From contig JAUKTV010000003.1 of assembly GCA_030549205.1 (NCBI GenBank), forward strand, positions 1,550,001 through 1,614,000: a DNA stretch of 64,000 nt. Direction: 5' to 3'. Position numbers and translations under genes: made by a program. The notes under the pieces are model-generated. The model searched no databases. It worked only from the letters and a program-made list of their open reading frames with translations, and had not been told where the DNA came from. This document shows, piece by piece, positions 56,266-64,000 of the stretch (position 1 is its first letter; each line of letters starts with the position of its first letter). This DNA is from Apiosordaria backusii (Eukaryota > Ascomycota > Sordariomycetes > Sordariales > Lasiosphaeriaceae).

Positions 56266-56858
56266 ATGGAGTCAAGCGTCATGGACTCAAGCATGGACCC
56301 GAGCACAAACCTGGCTGGTAAAGACATCGCCCAGGACAGCATCAAGGCAGATTCTGAGCTTGGTATGTGGTGCTCATGGTATCTCAACCTGGGCAAGGCA
56401 GTCAAACTAACAGATCGACAGCTTGTTCTCGCTCATCGTCCACGTCCTCCACGTCCTCGGAGTCGTCCTCGTCCTCGGAGTCGTCCTCGTCCTCGGAGTC
56501 GTCCTCGTCCTCGTCATCGGAGTCGGAGTCGGAGTCGGAGTCGGAGTCGGAGCCGTTCTCGCCGTCAGAGTCTATTCTCAATACGCAGTCTGGTGTCTCG
56601 CCCCAAACTTCGCCTGATGGCGATGGGATCGCGTTTGCTTCGGCCACACTAGTACGTATACTGGAGCTTCTGATTTGTGGTCGAGGACTAACTTGTCTTT
56701 AGGAGAATACAGATACGCTGGATCAATTGATCTTGCAGCTTTCACGACAGACGATTGACAACCACCGGGCGATTATGGAGCTTCTTGACAGGCACAGGGC
56801 CCATATGGACGAGGCCTGCGAGGAGTATCTGAGATATATTCGGAGTCGGTCGTTTTAA
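56266..56858 (+). CDS. acidic Ser/Glu-repeat protein with C-terminal helix, 160 residues (orphan cluster gene 2)
   Basis: Exons 56266-56362, 56422-56651 and 56703-56858. The introns have GTATGT and GTACGT donors and CTAAC branch points, and all phases agree. The start is in strong context (GCCATGG). The protein begins MESSVMDSSMDPSTNLAG. A Ser/Glu tract of about 45 residues follows (SSSE, then SESESE), encoded by simple repeats. Next is a short linker and a charged helix, LDQLILQLSRQTIDNHRAIM and ELLDRHRAHMDEACEEYL, that could form a coiled coil. No signal peptide or membrane segment. The acidic serine tract would be a good substrate for CK2-like kinases (inference). No family recognised. Confidence 0.75.
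56440..56560. repeat. TCCTCGGAGTCG / GAGTCG simple repeats in coding sequence
   Basis: Near-perfect 12- and 18-bp units of TCCTCGGAGTCG are followed by seven GAGTCG hexamers. They encode the Ser/Glu tract of the surrounding gene. Read on the opposite strand the same DNA gives an Asp/Glu/Ser tract. Confidence 0.9.
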
Positions 56859-57064
56859 AATGTTGTTTGCGTCTGCATGGTGATCGTGGTGGCTATTCTG
56901 GTCGTGGCTTGGTAAGGTAGGTAAATACTTACTGAGAACGAAGGGGGCGAGGGAAAAGTCCCAGGAAAGAATGTTGTTCAGCGTAACATGGCCTAGCAGA
57001 ATATTTTCAGTTACTCCAACGTTTACCCCTTGCCTAGTTGCCGAGCTCATCGCGGATCAGGCGT

Positions 57065-57508
57065 TCATTTTACTTCGAGGTTTGGATGGATCCGTGATTC
57101 TAATAATCGACATGATAAGCACAACAGACATTGTCTGGTGGAGGCATGGATGGTTATGAGGCTTCTTCCGACATTATGCGTTGCCGAGCCGTACTGACAT
57201 GGCCTTCCAAGGCATCCTATCTTGCTCAGCTCATTCTGCATGCCCACCATTACCTCAACATGATAACCCCTCCTCATTGACGACCGGTTTGGAGGATGAT
57301 GGAGAGAAAGACCAGCGCGATGAGCCCTAGCAGCCCGCCAAATCATCACCCACATGGGCAACCGCGTGGGCGACAAAGGCTCCTGATGAGCGGCCAGAAT
57401 GGTTCTAATCCTCTCCTCATGATCGGCTTCGATCGCCATCATCTTCCTCTCATGGTCGGCTTTGATCGCCATCATCTCTTGGAGACCATCGGCTGTGATT
57501 CTCCTCAT
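57065..57508 (-). CDS. possible protein with 11-residue repeats
   Basis: Open frame of 147 codons beginning MRRITADGLQEMMAIKADHE. Four 11-residue units occur in a row (MRRITADGLQE, MMAIKADHERK, MMAIEADHEER, IRTILAAHQEP), a hendecad pattern compatible with a coiled coil. The following sequence has no recognisable domain. The opposite strand is also open across the repeat, so coding on this strand is uncertain. It would be antisense to the direction of the neighbouring small genes. Confidence 0.3.
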   Translation of the reverse strand: MRRITADGLQEMMAIKADHERKMMAIEADHEERIRTILAAHQEPLSPTRLPMWVMIWRAARAHRAGLSLHHPPNRSSMRRGYHVEVMVGMQNELSKIGCLGRPCQYGSATHNVGRSLITIHASTRQCLLCLSCRLLESRIHPNLEVK

Positions 57509-57509
57509 C
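57411..57509. repeat. 33-bp tandem repeat
   Basis: Units share (A)T(C)GGCTT(C/T)GATCGCCATCA, best seen at about 57423 and 57456, with a diverged third copy at about 57489 and traces before the first. The 33-bp period keeps reading frames open on both strands. Confidence 0.75.
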
Positions 57510-57996
57510 TCTCAAGATGTCTGCAGCCTCCTTATTGGGCAGATATTGTTGTCGAATTTTGTGCTCCCTGGCAGTCCAGCAGGGGACATCATCCATACGC
57601 ATATTTCTTTTGGCAGATCAAAACGAGAACATCGCCAGCGCAAAGATCGCGGCGGAAAGGTGTGGGACTGGACACCTACACGGGAGGCTATATGTGGGGG
57701 ACCACCAGATGCCCCTGCACAGGCCCTGTTCTCTGCATTGCACACCTTTATCGGCGGCCTGTGATTTTATACTCTGGAAGCTTGCAGAGCTACCAAGAAG
57801 TGTTTCGACGTTTCACCCCGCCAGTGGCCCTGCCCACTTCCCACTAGCTGCTTTCACCGTCCATTTCAAGCCAATTCCGACTTCCGATGTTTACCAACCA
57901 CAGAGCAAATGTACTCAGAACCCCTCAAACTTCCGATCCATTTCGAACCTGCCAGCAATACAGAGCACGACTGTCCCGGAAAGGCACCAGCGCAAG
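57510..57996. other. intergenic inside the small-gene cluster
   Basis: Holds the presumed promoter of orphan gene 3, with a CA/CT-rich leader before 57997. A plus-strand open frame crosses it without recognisable content. Confidence 0.4.
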
Positions 57997-58330
57997 ATGG
58001 AAGCAGAGGACAACACCAAGCTTCGTCGGCGGCACTCTGAGCCAGTCGATATCCCCCAAGTAAGCCCGAGCCACAATGCATCTCCACGCCTTTGTTGATG
58101 ACTCCGTTGCTGACTTGGCGACTTGGTGGCAGAACCTCGACCCTTCCCCTCCGACCGCCTTGATACCCCCACCGTCACAAGTGCGGATGTGGAGAGAACC
58201 AAAGTATGATGAGTTGGTCCGGCTCAAGAACACACTGGCAACCGTGCTTGCGTTGACCATCATCTTTGGTGTTGGAGGTTCACTTTGGTATCTGTTATCT
58301 TCGACTATCTCGATGCCGATCACGCCTTGA
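57997..58330 (+). CDS. small tail-anchored-type membrane protein, 86 residues (orphan cluster gene 3)
   Basis: Exons 57997-58059 and 58133-58330, separated by a 73-nt GTAAGC intron with a CTGAC branch, join in phase 0. The N-terminus MEAEDNTKLRRRHSEPVDIP is followed by a Pro-rich stretch (SPPTALIPPPSQ), a short charged helix (REPKYDELVRLKN) and one hydrophobic segment, TLATVLALTIIFGVGGSLWY. Only a dozen residues follow it. With no signal peptide, this is the layout of a C-tail-anchored protein. No family recognised. Confidence 0.75.
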
Positions 58331-58863
58331 GAGTTGGAGGATATAATTGCACAAGACAGCAGCACGACCGGCAAGAGACTCTCTTGGTATGGGCCATTGC
58401 TGCTGAACATTTGGAAGGAGAGATATACCTTACCTACTCTTTGGAGCAACACATGACCTCATAATGAATATCCAGACAACATCCACAAAGGTCTTTGAGA
58501 TGGCCTTCCTGACTTCTTGCTCTTGACGTGGGCCAGCCTGACAACCAACGAACGCCATGCGGCTTAGACTGACACGCTTTGCCGTCACGGGAGACCAAGA
58601 CTTCGCGGAGATGGCTAACAATGACGACTTATTAGGATGCTCCAATCCCGATACATCACCCAATCAGCTAGCAGATGCCCTTCGTGGTCGGTTAACTTCA
58701 GGATAGATCTTCCACTCCCTCAAAGGCCCCAGGTTGTACTTTTGGGCTTGCGCAAGAGATATATGAAGGTCATCCTCCCACAAAGGAACCCGCTCGCAAT
58801 TTACTTGGTGGCACCTCACTCGGTATACATCCTCATCTAGTACCCTGCCAGGCCCTTACAGCG
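58331..58863. other. intergenic inside the small-gene cluster
   Basis: About 530 bases between orphan genes 3 and 4; no recognisable feature. Confidence 0.5.
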
Positions 58864-59380
58864 ATGGAATCTCCGACAAGACAGCCCTCTCCCCCAGTGT
58901 GGGCTGACCTCGGGGAAAACCCGGGAGGTATGTCTGAGCAGCGTCATGGATCCGTATGTGACCTCCATTTCGAGCTGACAGCGTTCCAATATGATAGAGA
59001 ATCACGATTCAACCTCAACCTCCGACGCTGAAGCCGCGGATGAAGACCAAATGACAGAGGATGTGAATCCATCCGCTGGCGAGACCTTCCCCGTTGGCCG
59101 GTGGCGATGTGTACTCGAGCCCTTGACCAAAGAAGACCGCGGACGCCTGTACAATCGCATGACCGAAGAAGAACTGGGCGAGCATAGAGCCCTTAATCGG
59201 TGGGCTAATCACGAACGACTGGGCGCTTGCCCCGTACCACGTTGTGGCCGTTGCTGGAATGGGTTTATGGAGCGGGCATTCCCAGTTGTAGTTTTCGCTT
59301 TTTTGGGGTGCTTGGTTTTGGAGTGGATGGTCAAGCAACTGGTAGCCGTTATACTTTACGGGTGGACTGAGGAGGATTGA
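58864..59380 (+). CDS. small membrane protein with C-terminal hydrophobic segment, 148 residues (orphan cluster gene 4)
   Basis: Exon 58864-58927 (MESPTRQPSPPVWADLGENP) joins 58998-59380 through a 70-nt GTATGT intron with a GCTGAC branch, phase 1. An acidic Ser/Thr region (STSTSDAEAADEDQMTED) is followed by a folded-looking middle, RWRCVLEPLTKEDRGRLYNR and a cysteine group (GACPVPRCGRCWNGF). A long hydrophobic segment, FPVVVFAFLGCLVLEWMV and the adjoining LVAVILYGW, then runs almost to the C-terminus. It resembles orphan gene 3 in layout rather than sequence. No signal peptide. No family recognised. An in-frame Met at 58991 would skip exon 1 and start inside the acceptor region, so the spliced start is preferred. 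Confidence 0.75.
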
Positions 59381-59985
59381 AGTAGCAGAGATGCAGTCAA
59401 ATCAGGATGGCTCAAGGTTACCAGAAGCATAACCGTGATGGGTGGTGTAGTCTTATTCATAACTTTGCAGTAGCGATAGTTCAAAAATGTGAGACCTGTG
59501 GGCATGATATGGAGCGGAAAGCTGACGATATGACTTGCTGAGAATATAGAAAATATCAAAGAGGGCAAACGTCGCCATGAAATGTGTTGAAGAATGGAAT
59601 GAGCCAAATGGCAGCTTGATTTTTTGGTGCTCAATAAGAGTCCTAGCCATGCGGGCATGTGGGGATTTCTTCCAGCTCCATGCTCCTGCTTGCCCCTCAA
59701 CACCTACAGGTATCTGATCTGGTCTTGTTATGGGTCAGGACCCAGTGAGAGAGTATATTCGTCATAGACCTTCGGAGGTCCGGTAGTTCAATGGCTAGCC
59801 CCTGAGCGAGCCCCCCTGTATTTAATGGGACTTCCACACCACAGTGGTGGGCTTCCCTTCTTTCCTCCCTATCAGTCAATTCCAATACTATTTGGCCCTC
59901 ATGTTCTGACTTCCAGCCGTGAGTCCCTCACAGGTCTGTCCTACCTTATTGGGAACTCTCCGCCACCACGCCACAGAATCGCGCT
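59381..59985. other. intergenic
   Basis: 3' flanks of orphan gene 4 (+) and the GH2 gene (-), which converge here. A lone A-box-like TAGTTCAATGG lies near 59785. Confidence 0.5.
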
Positions 59986-62607
59986 CTATTCCACCTGCAA
60001 GGAAATCTCCGCCGTCTTCAGACCATCCGCCGTAGCTGTCACCGTAACTGCACCCGACGCCCCCGCCTTTGCGCGCACGATGGCAAGGGCGAGTCCTCGG
60101 AATGCCTTTCTCTGCTTGGACGGGAACGCAACCATATCCGTCGAATCGCCATTATCCGTCGTCACGATGTCCCCTGGCCCACTGATGGAAAATGTTATGT
60201 TGGGCTCAGCAGTAGGAACAACATCACCCTTGTCATCTACCACAGCAACACTGACGAAAGACAAGTCATCACCATCAGCCTTGATGCTTGCCCGATCCCG
60301 GTATGTCGACAAACGCAACTGCGAAGCGGCTCCAGTTGTTCTCACGGTCGCGTTCGCCCACTCGATCCCGTCCTTGTACGCCACCACATGCACCTCGCCT
60401 GGCTGATAGGTGACATTGTCCCAGCGGAATCGATACGTGTACTGCGCCTTCTTCTGACGACCCTGGGACTTGCCATTGACAAACAACTCGGCTTCGTCGC
60501 CAGATGAGTACACATGAACAGGCGTGACTTGCCCGACACGATTCGGCCAGTTCCAGTGGGGAAGAATATGAGCCATCTTTACTGTTGGATTCCATCTTGC
60601 TTGGTAGAGGTAGAAGCGGTCCTTGGGGAAGCCAGCAAGGTCGATGATGCCGAAGTAGCTGCTACGCGACGAATCATACGGCGTAGGCTCTCCCAGATAA
60701 TCCCAACCCGTCCACACAAACTCGCCTGCAACATACGAGTAGCGATCTTGCGCCACAAACACCTTGTCTGGAGAAGCGCCCCATTCCACGGCATACAAGT
60801 CGTACGAGCTGACTTGTCTAGTGGTAGGATCAGCACCCGGACCATTGGCCCGGACGATGGCGTTGTTGCTGTTCACCACTGGGAAGAGGTATGTGCCCCT
60901 CGAACTGACCACGGATGAGCTCTCGGTGCTAAAGATCAGCTTGTTAGGGAAACGCCCCCTGAAGTTCTCAAATGTCGGCGCTCCGTTTCCTTTGCCTTCA
61001 CCCTGATAGTTCAAGCCGATGAGGTCAACAATCGAGACGAACGCGGTGTCAGGCCCGGCATTGTTCATGCCCACGGTTGACTGTCTGGTGGTGTCCTCTT
61101 GTCGAACAATGTTTCGAAGACGCTCAGCTGTCGCGGCCCCGCTGCTGCTGCCCTGTTCTGCCACCTCGTTACCAAACGACCAAGCCCAAATTGAGGGATG
61201 ATTGCGGTCACGGCGAACAAAGGCACGGAGGTCTGGCTCAGACCAGTCGGCAAAGATGGTCTGGAAATCATTGGGAGTCTTGTGGCTGCCCCAGGTATCG
61301 AAGATTTCGTCCAGAACAAACAAACCCATTTTGTCGGCCAGATCGAGCAATTCAGGTGCTGGGGGGTTGTGTGAGGTTCGAATGGCATTGGTACCCATTT
61401 CTTGAAGCATCTCCAGCTGACGCGCGGCGGCTGGTATGTTGAATGCGGCGCCCAATGACCCTAGGTCGTGGTGCTGGCAGACACCCTGGATATACACCCG
61501 CTGACCGTTGACACGCAATCCATCGCCCAAGTACTCGAGAGACCGAATACCGAAGGGGGTCTCGTACGTGTCGATCAACTGGCCTTCAGAGTAGAGCCGG
61601 GTGATTGCGACGTGCATATTCGGTTCCTGAGCGGGACGAGGACCCCAAAGCTTCGGGTTCTGCAACGTTGTTGATGCGTTCACAGATCCGATGGTCCCCG
61701 GGCCGACGCTGACTGTAGCATTGGAGAAACCACCGATCTTTGATCCTGCTTTACCTGAGACCGCATCATAGGAATGGATGTCCGTGACGACCTCGACCTG
61801 GGCAGTTGCACCGGTTGTCGCGCTGTTCTCAACCTGGACGGTCAGGTCAAGGGTTGCCGTTTGAGCTGACGAACTTCTGGTTTTGACGAATGTGCCAAAC
61901 TGGCCGACATGTGTGGGGTTGACTTTGGTTAACCAAACGTTGCGGTAAATGCCCGCACCCGGATACCATCGCGATGACTCGAGCGCTTGGTCAAGACGAA
62001 TAGCGAGCTGATTGCTCCCGGATTGCAGGTACGGAGTCAGGTCGACGCGGAATGAGGCATATCCATACGGCCACCCGCCAGCAACCTTTCCATTGATCCA
62101 AACGGCGGCATATGACATGGCGCCATCGACCTCAAGATACACAGACTTTCCCTCGTCCCCTGGGTTGAGTGTGAATTTCCGGCGGTACCATCCTACACCC
62201 TGGATGGGAAGACGGCCCATATTCCCTCCGACAGGGACATTGTCGCCAACATAGAAGGGACCCTTGACAGCCCAGTCGTGCGGCAGACTCAGGGCTTCCC
62301 AGGAGTTATCGTTGAAGTTCGCTTGCGTATAGTTGACGCTGGGTGGCTCGTTGGATGGGCGCTTTGCACGACGGGAGGCATCGTTTATGAAGTCGTTGGC
62401 CGACGGCATGAGCCATGGCTTGAGGGTGTTGTAACTGAGGTTGTCAGGGTTCGAGGTGAAGCGTTGGAAACGCCAGTCGGCGTTCAGGCTGATCCTCTCG
62501 CGGACTGCTGCTTGAGCAAGGACCCCAGCAGATAGGTAGCCGAGGAAAAGCACCACTGCCAGCAGCAGCTGCCGGACGGCATTTGATGCCACACAGCGAA
62601 GGGACAT
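59986..62607 (-). CDS. secreted glycoside hydrolase family 2 enzyme (beta-galactosidase type)
   Basis: Single exon, 873 residues, with a hydrophobic signal peptide (QLLLAVVLFLGYLSAGVLA). Domains in order are a sugar-binding jelly-roll (LNADWRFQRF, LPHDWAVKGPF, GVGWYRRKF, YRNVWLTKV), an immunoglobulin-like domain and a TIM barrel. The barrel carries NGQRVYIQGVCQHHDLGSLG, TNAIRTSHNPPAPELLDLAD, the acid/base Glu481 in AWSFGNEVAEQ and the nucleophile Glu562 in IFSTESSSVVSSRG. The SE/TExSxxxSSRG form is typical of the GH2 clade with extra C-terminal beta domains. A DUF4982-like region (WNWPNRVGQVTPVHVYSS) and an invasin/Big-like domain follow. Galactosidase is the likeliest activity; galactofuranosidase or glucuronidase remain possible. 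It probably works outside the cell on plant or fungal polysaccharides. Confidence 0.93.
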   Translation of the reverse strand: MSLRCVASNAVRQLLLAVVLFLGYLSAGVLAQAAVRERISLNADWRFQRFTSNPDNLSYNTLKPWLMPSANDFINDASRRAKRPSNEPPSVNYTQANFNDNSWEALSLPHDWAVKGPFYVGDNVPVGGNMGRLPIQGVGWYRRKFTLNPGDEGKSVYLEVDGAMSYAAVWINGKVAGGWPYGYASFRVDLTPYLQSGSNQLAIRLDQALESSRWYPGAGIYRNVWLTKVNPTHVGQFGTFVKTRSSSAQTATLDLTVQVENSATTGATAQVEVVTDIHSYDAVSGKAGSKIGGFSNATVSVGPGTIGSVNASTTLQNPKLWGPRPAQEPNMHVAITRLYSEGQLIDTYETPFGIRSLEYLGDGLRVNGQRVYIQGVCQHHDLGSLGAAFNIPAAARQLEMLQEMGTNAIRTSHNPPAPELLDLADKMGLFVLDEIFDTWGSHKTPNDFQTIFADWSEPDLRAFVRRDRNHPSIWAWSFGNEVAEQGSSSGAATAERLRNIVRQEDTTRQSTVGMNNAGPDTAFVSIVDLIGLNYQGEGKGNGAPTFENFRGRFPNKLIFSTESSSVVSSRGTYLFPVVNSNNAIVRANGPGADPTTRQVSSYDLYAVEWGASPDKVFVAQDRYSYVAGEFVWTGWDYLGEPTPYDSSRSSYFGIIDLAGFPKDRFYLYQARWNPTVKMAHILPHWNWPNRVGQVTPVHVYSSGDEAELFVNGKSQGRQKKAQYTYRFRWDNVTYQPGEVHVVAYKDGIEWANATVRTTGAASQLRLSTYRDRASIKADGDDLSFVSVAVVDDKGDVVPTAEPNITFSISGPGDIVTTDNGDSTDMVAFPSKQRKAFRGLALAIVRAKAGASGAVTVTATADGLKTAEISLQVE

Positions 62608-63319
62608 GTTGGATTACGTCTATTGCAGACTGTACTGTTACCCCGTCAAAACATGCGGCGACACCCAACCTTATGTCAACCTCGCAGACAGGGAGGTTCT
62701 ATCCACCCAGGCCTCATGATCTCACCATCACGCTCACCCCTATCATTGCAACATCGCTTTCTATTGGGGCGCTACAATTTGTCCTTGTCAGGAGGTACCT
62801 GGTAGCTGTCGTGCGGGCCCTGTCAAGGTACAGCGTGACACAATGATACCTACCATTCCTTCTCACATGGCAAAATATTTCTCCATGATAGCCTAAGTTG
62901 CAGATCGATGCCGTTCCTGTGATTTCCATCGCCCAATCATCTCGCAAAGAGTGTGGTACAATATTTCTCCATGGTTTCAGTGAACGTTACCTCCATACCC
63001 CCCTCTTATTTGTTGGGGTTGGAGATGTTAATGGCCCCGCAGATGACATGATGGATTTGAGGCCGAGGTTGTACCCAACTGCCGTTGCAACGGTCTTGGC
63101 GCATGAAGGTAAACATCTTGCTTCGGGCCGGGCCGGACCGGAGAAATGCTAATGGTGCAAAAATGTCCTTGGTTTGTTTTTGAGATTGTGCCGAAGGTAG
63201 AGCAGATAGGGGTGAAATATCGGGCTTATTTCCGAGGTAGTTGCAACAACACACAGTTGTTGAACATTTTGACAGTCCTCCACCGCATTCGACAGCCTTC
63301 ACCGCGAGCTTCTATACTC
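62608..63319. other. intergenic
   Basis: Promoter side of the GH2 gene and 3' flank of the gene at the right edge. No recognisable feature. Confidence 0.5.
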
Positions 63320-64000
63320 TCAACGTTCCAGCTCCCTCTCCTCCAATAGTTCCTTGAGATCAAAGACAATTTCCACCATGATGGCCTCCCTACACGGCTC
63401 ACTCTCCACAGTCTCAAACCTCGTCCGAGCAGCAACGACCACATTCTGCTGCTGATCGTAGTGAATCCATTCTTCAGGTTTTCCCACAACCATCTCATCG
63501 CCCTTGGCAACCCACTCATTAGCCAAATCTGGGTCCCCAAATTGCCTGCCCAAGTCCAAAATCTTGCAGGTCCAACTGCCAGTTGCAGAGTCCAGAGCCA
63601 GATAGATGCCCACGATTTCGATCGCGCCCAGGAAACCAGGCTTGAACCTGCCCGCTGCGAGATGCGCGAACACGAGTATGCCTCTCGTTACCTCGCCGTG
63701 ATCGCCAGCGCCGTCACTATGCATGTTTGGCGCTTTGGCGGAGGGAAGGAAAAAGCTGATTTCTGGGTGCATGTCCTCCTTGGGAAACGCGCTAGAGTAT
63801 TGGTACTTGCCCATGCTGCGGGGGAATGTGATCATGAACCCCCTCTCTGGGGTGGCTTTGTTCAGGTCCTCATCCACGATGGCGAAGCCCTTCATGGCCT
63901 CGTCGATTTCGTTGCCGTAGAGGGGGTAGATGCGGGAGAAGTACGAGACGAGGTAGGTTGTTTCCTTTCGGGTTGTCAGGTCTTGTATTTCGAGGGGAGT
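63320..64000 (-). CDS. unrecognised protein, 3' part (runs off the right edge)
   Basis: The frame is open from the window edge (PLEIQDLTTRKETTYLVSYF) to a stop at 63320, so the 5' end lies outside. The visible 227 residues include GNEIDEAMKGFAIVDED, FMITFPRSMGKYQYSSAF, a Gly/His segment (NMHSDGAGDHGEVTRG), GFLGAIEIVGIYLALDS and a charged C-terminus (FDLKELLEERELER). No membrane segment in this part. No family recognised. Confidence 0.75.
   Translation of the reverse strand, partial: TPLEIQDLTTRKETTYLVSYFSRIYPLYGNEIDEAMKGFAIVDEDLNKATPERGFMITFPRSMGKYQYSSAFPKEDMHPEISFFLPSAKAPNMHSDGAGDHGEVTRGILVFAHLAAGRFKPGFLGAIEIVGIYLALDSATGSWTCKILDLGRQFGDPDLANEWVAKGDEMVVGKPEEWIHYDQQQNVVVAARTRFETVESEPCREAIMVEIVFDLKELLEERELER

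Noticed and set aside
59775..59830. Possible tRNA gene (A box TAGTTCAATGG)
   Set aside because: No B box, T arm or closing acceptor stem within 120 bases downstream.
1..64000. CRISPR arrays, insertion sequences, viral genes or an intact transposon
   Set aside because: No regular spacer arrays, terminal inverted repeats with a transposase, reverse transcriptase or integrase motifs were seen, and the gene structure is eukaryotic.

Overview
The window looks like chromosomal DNA of a filamentous ascomycete, most likely a sordariomycete close to Sordariales. The evidence is short introns (about 45-130 nt) with GTATGT/GTAAGT-type donors and CTNAC branch points, C-rich third codon positions in highly expressed genes, an AA9 lytic polysaccharide monooxygenase, fungal STAND/NACHT proteins and a LaeA-like methyltransferase. 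Exon joins below were checked by hand for phase; no database search was possible, so family names rest on recognised motifs.

Layout. 1.8-2.6 kb: ribose-5-phosphate isomerase (-) with an apparent one-base frame break. 3.4-8.2 kb: a Dal5-family MFS transporter (-) divergent from a TauD/Jlp1-type dioxygenase (+), a likely sulfonate-use pair. 8.5 kb: intron-containing tRNA, read as Arg(CCG). 8.9-11.1 kb: Yvc1-type vacuolar TRP channel (-). 12.1-15.5 kb: first NACHT STAND protein (-). 16.4-25.9 kb: surface, secreted and small genes (repeat-bearing secreted protein, secreted alpha/beta hydrolase, single-pass membrane protein, small secreted cysteine-rich protein, small hydrophilic protein, LaeA-like methyltransferase). 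27.4-31.7 kb: a C2H2 zinc-finger gene broken by an in-frame TAG, and a more decayed apparent paralogue. 33.8-35.9 kb: a second small cysteine-rich secreted protein and the AA9 LPMO. 36.5-40.5 kb: a decayed TPR-like gene beside a second NACHT STAND protein. 41.8-48.6 kb: mitochondrial malate dehydrogenase (+) convergent with the P5A ATPase Spf1 (-), which uses a GC-AG intron. 48.7-54.5 kb: gene-poor, with one small hypothetical gene and one cysteine-rich ORF. 54.5-59.4 kb: four small unrecognised genes, all on +, two ending in hydrophobic segments. 60.0-64.0 kb: secreted GH2 glycosidase (-) and the 3' part of an unrecognised gene running off the right edge.

Conserved housekeeping genes (rki1, yvc1, mdh1, spf1) alternate with accessory stretches rich in secreted, STAND, orphan and decaying genes. 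The best candidates for something undescribed are the four-gene orphan cluster at 54.5-59.4 kb, the TAG-interrupted zinc-finger gene with its decayed copy, and the two NACHT genes with the nearby TPR relic.
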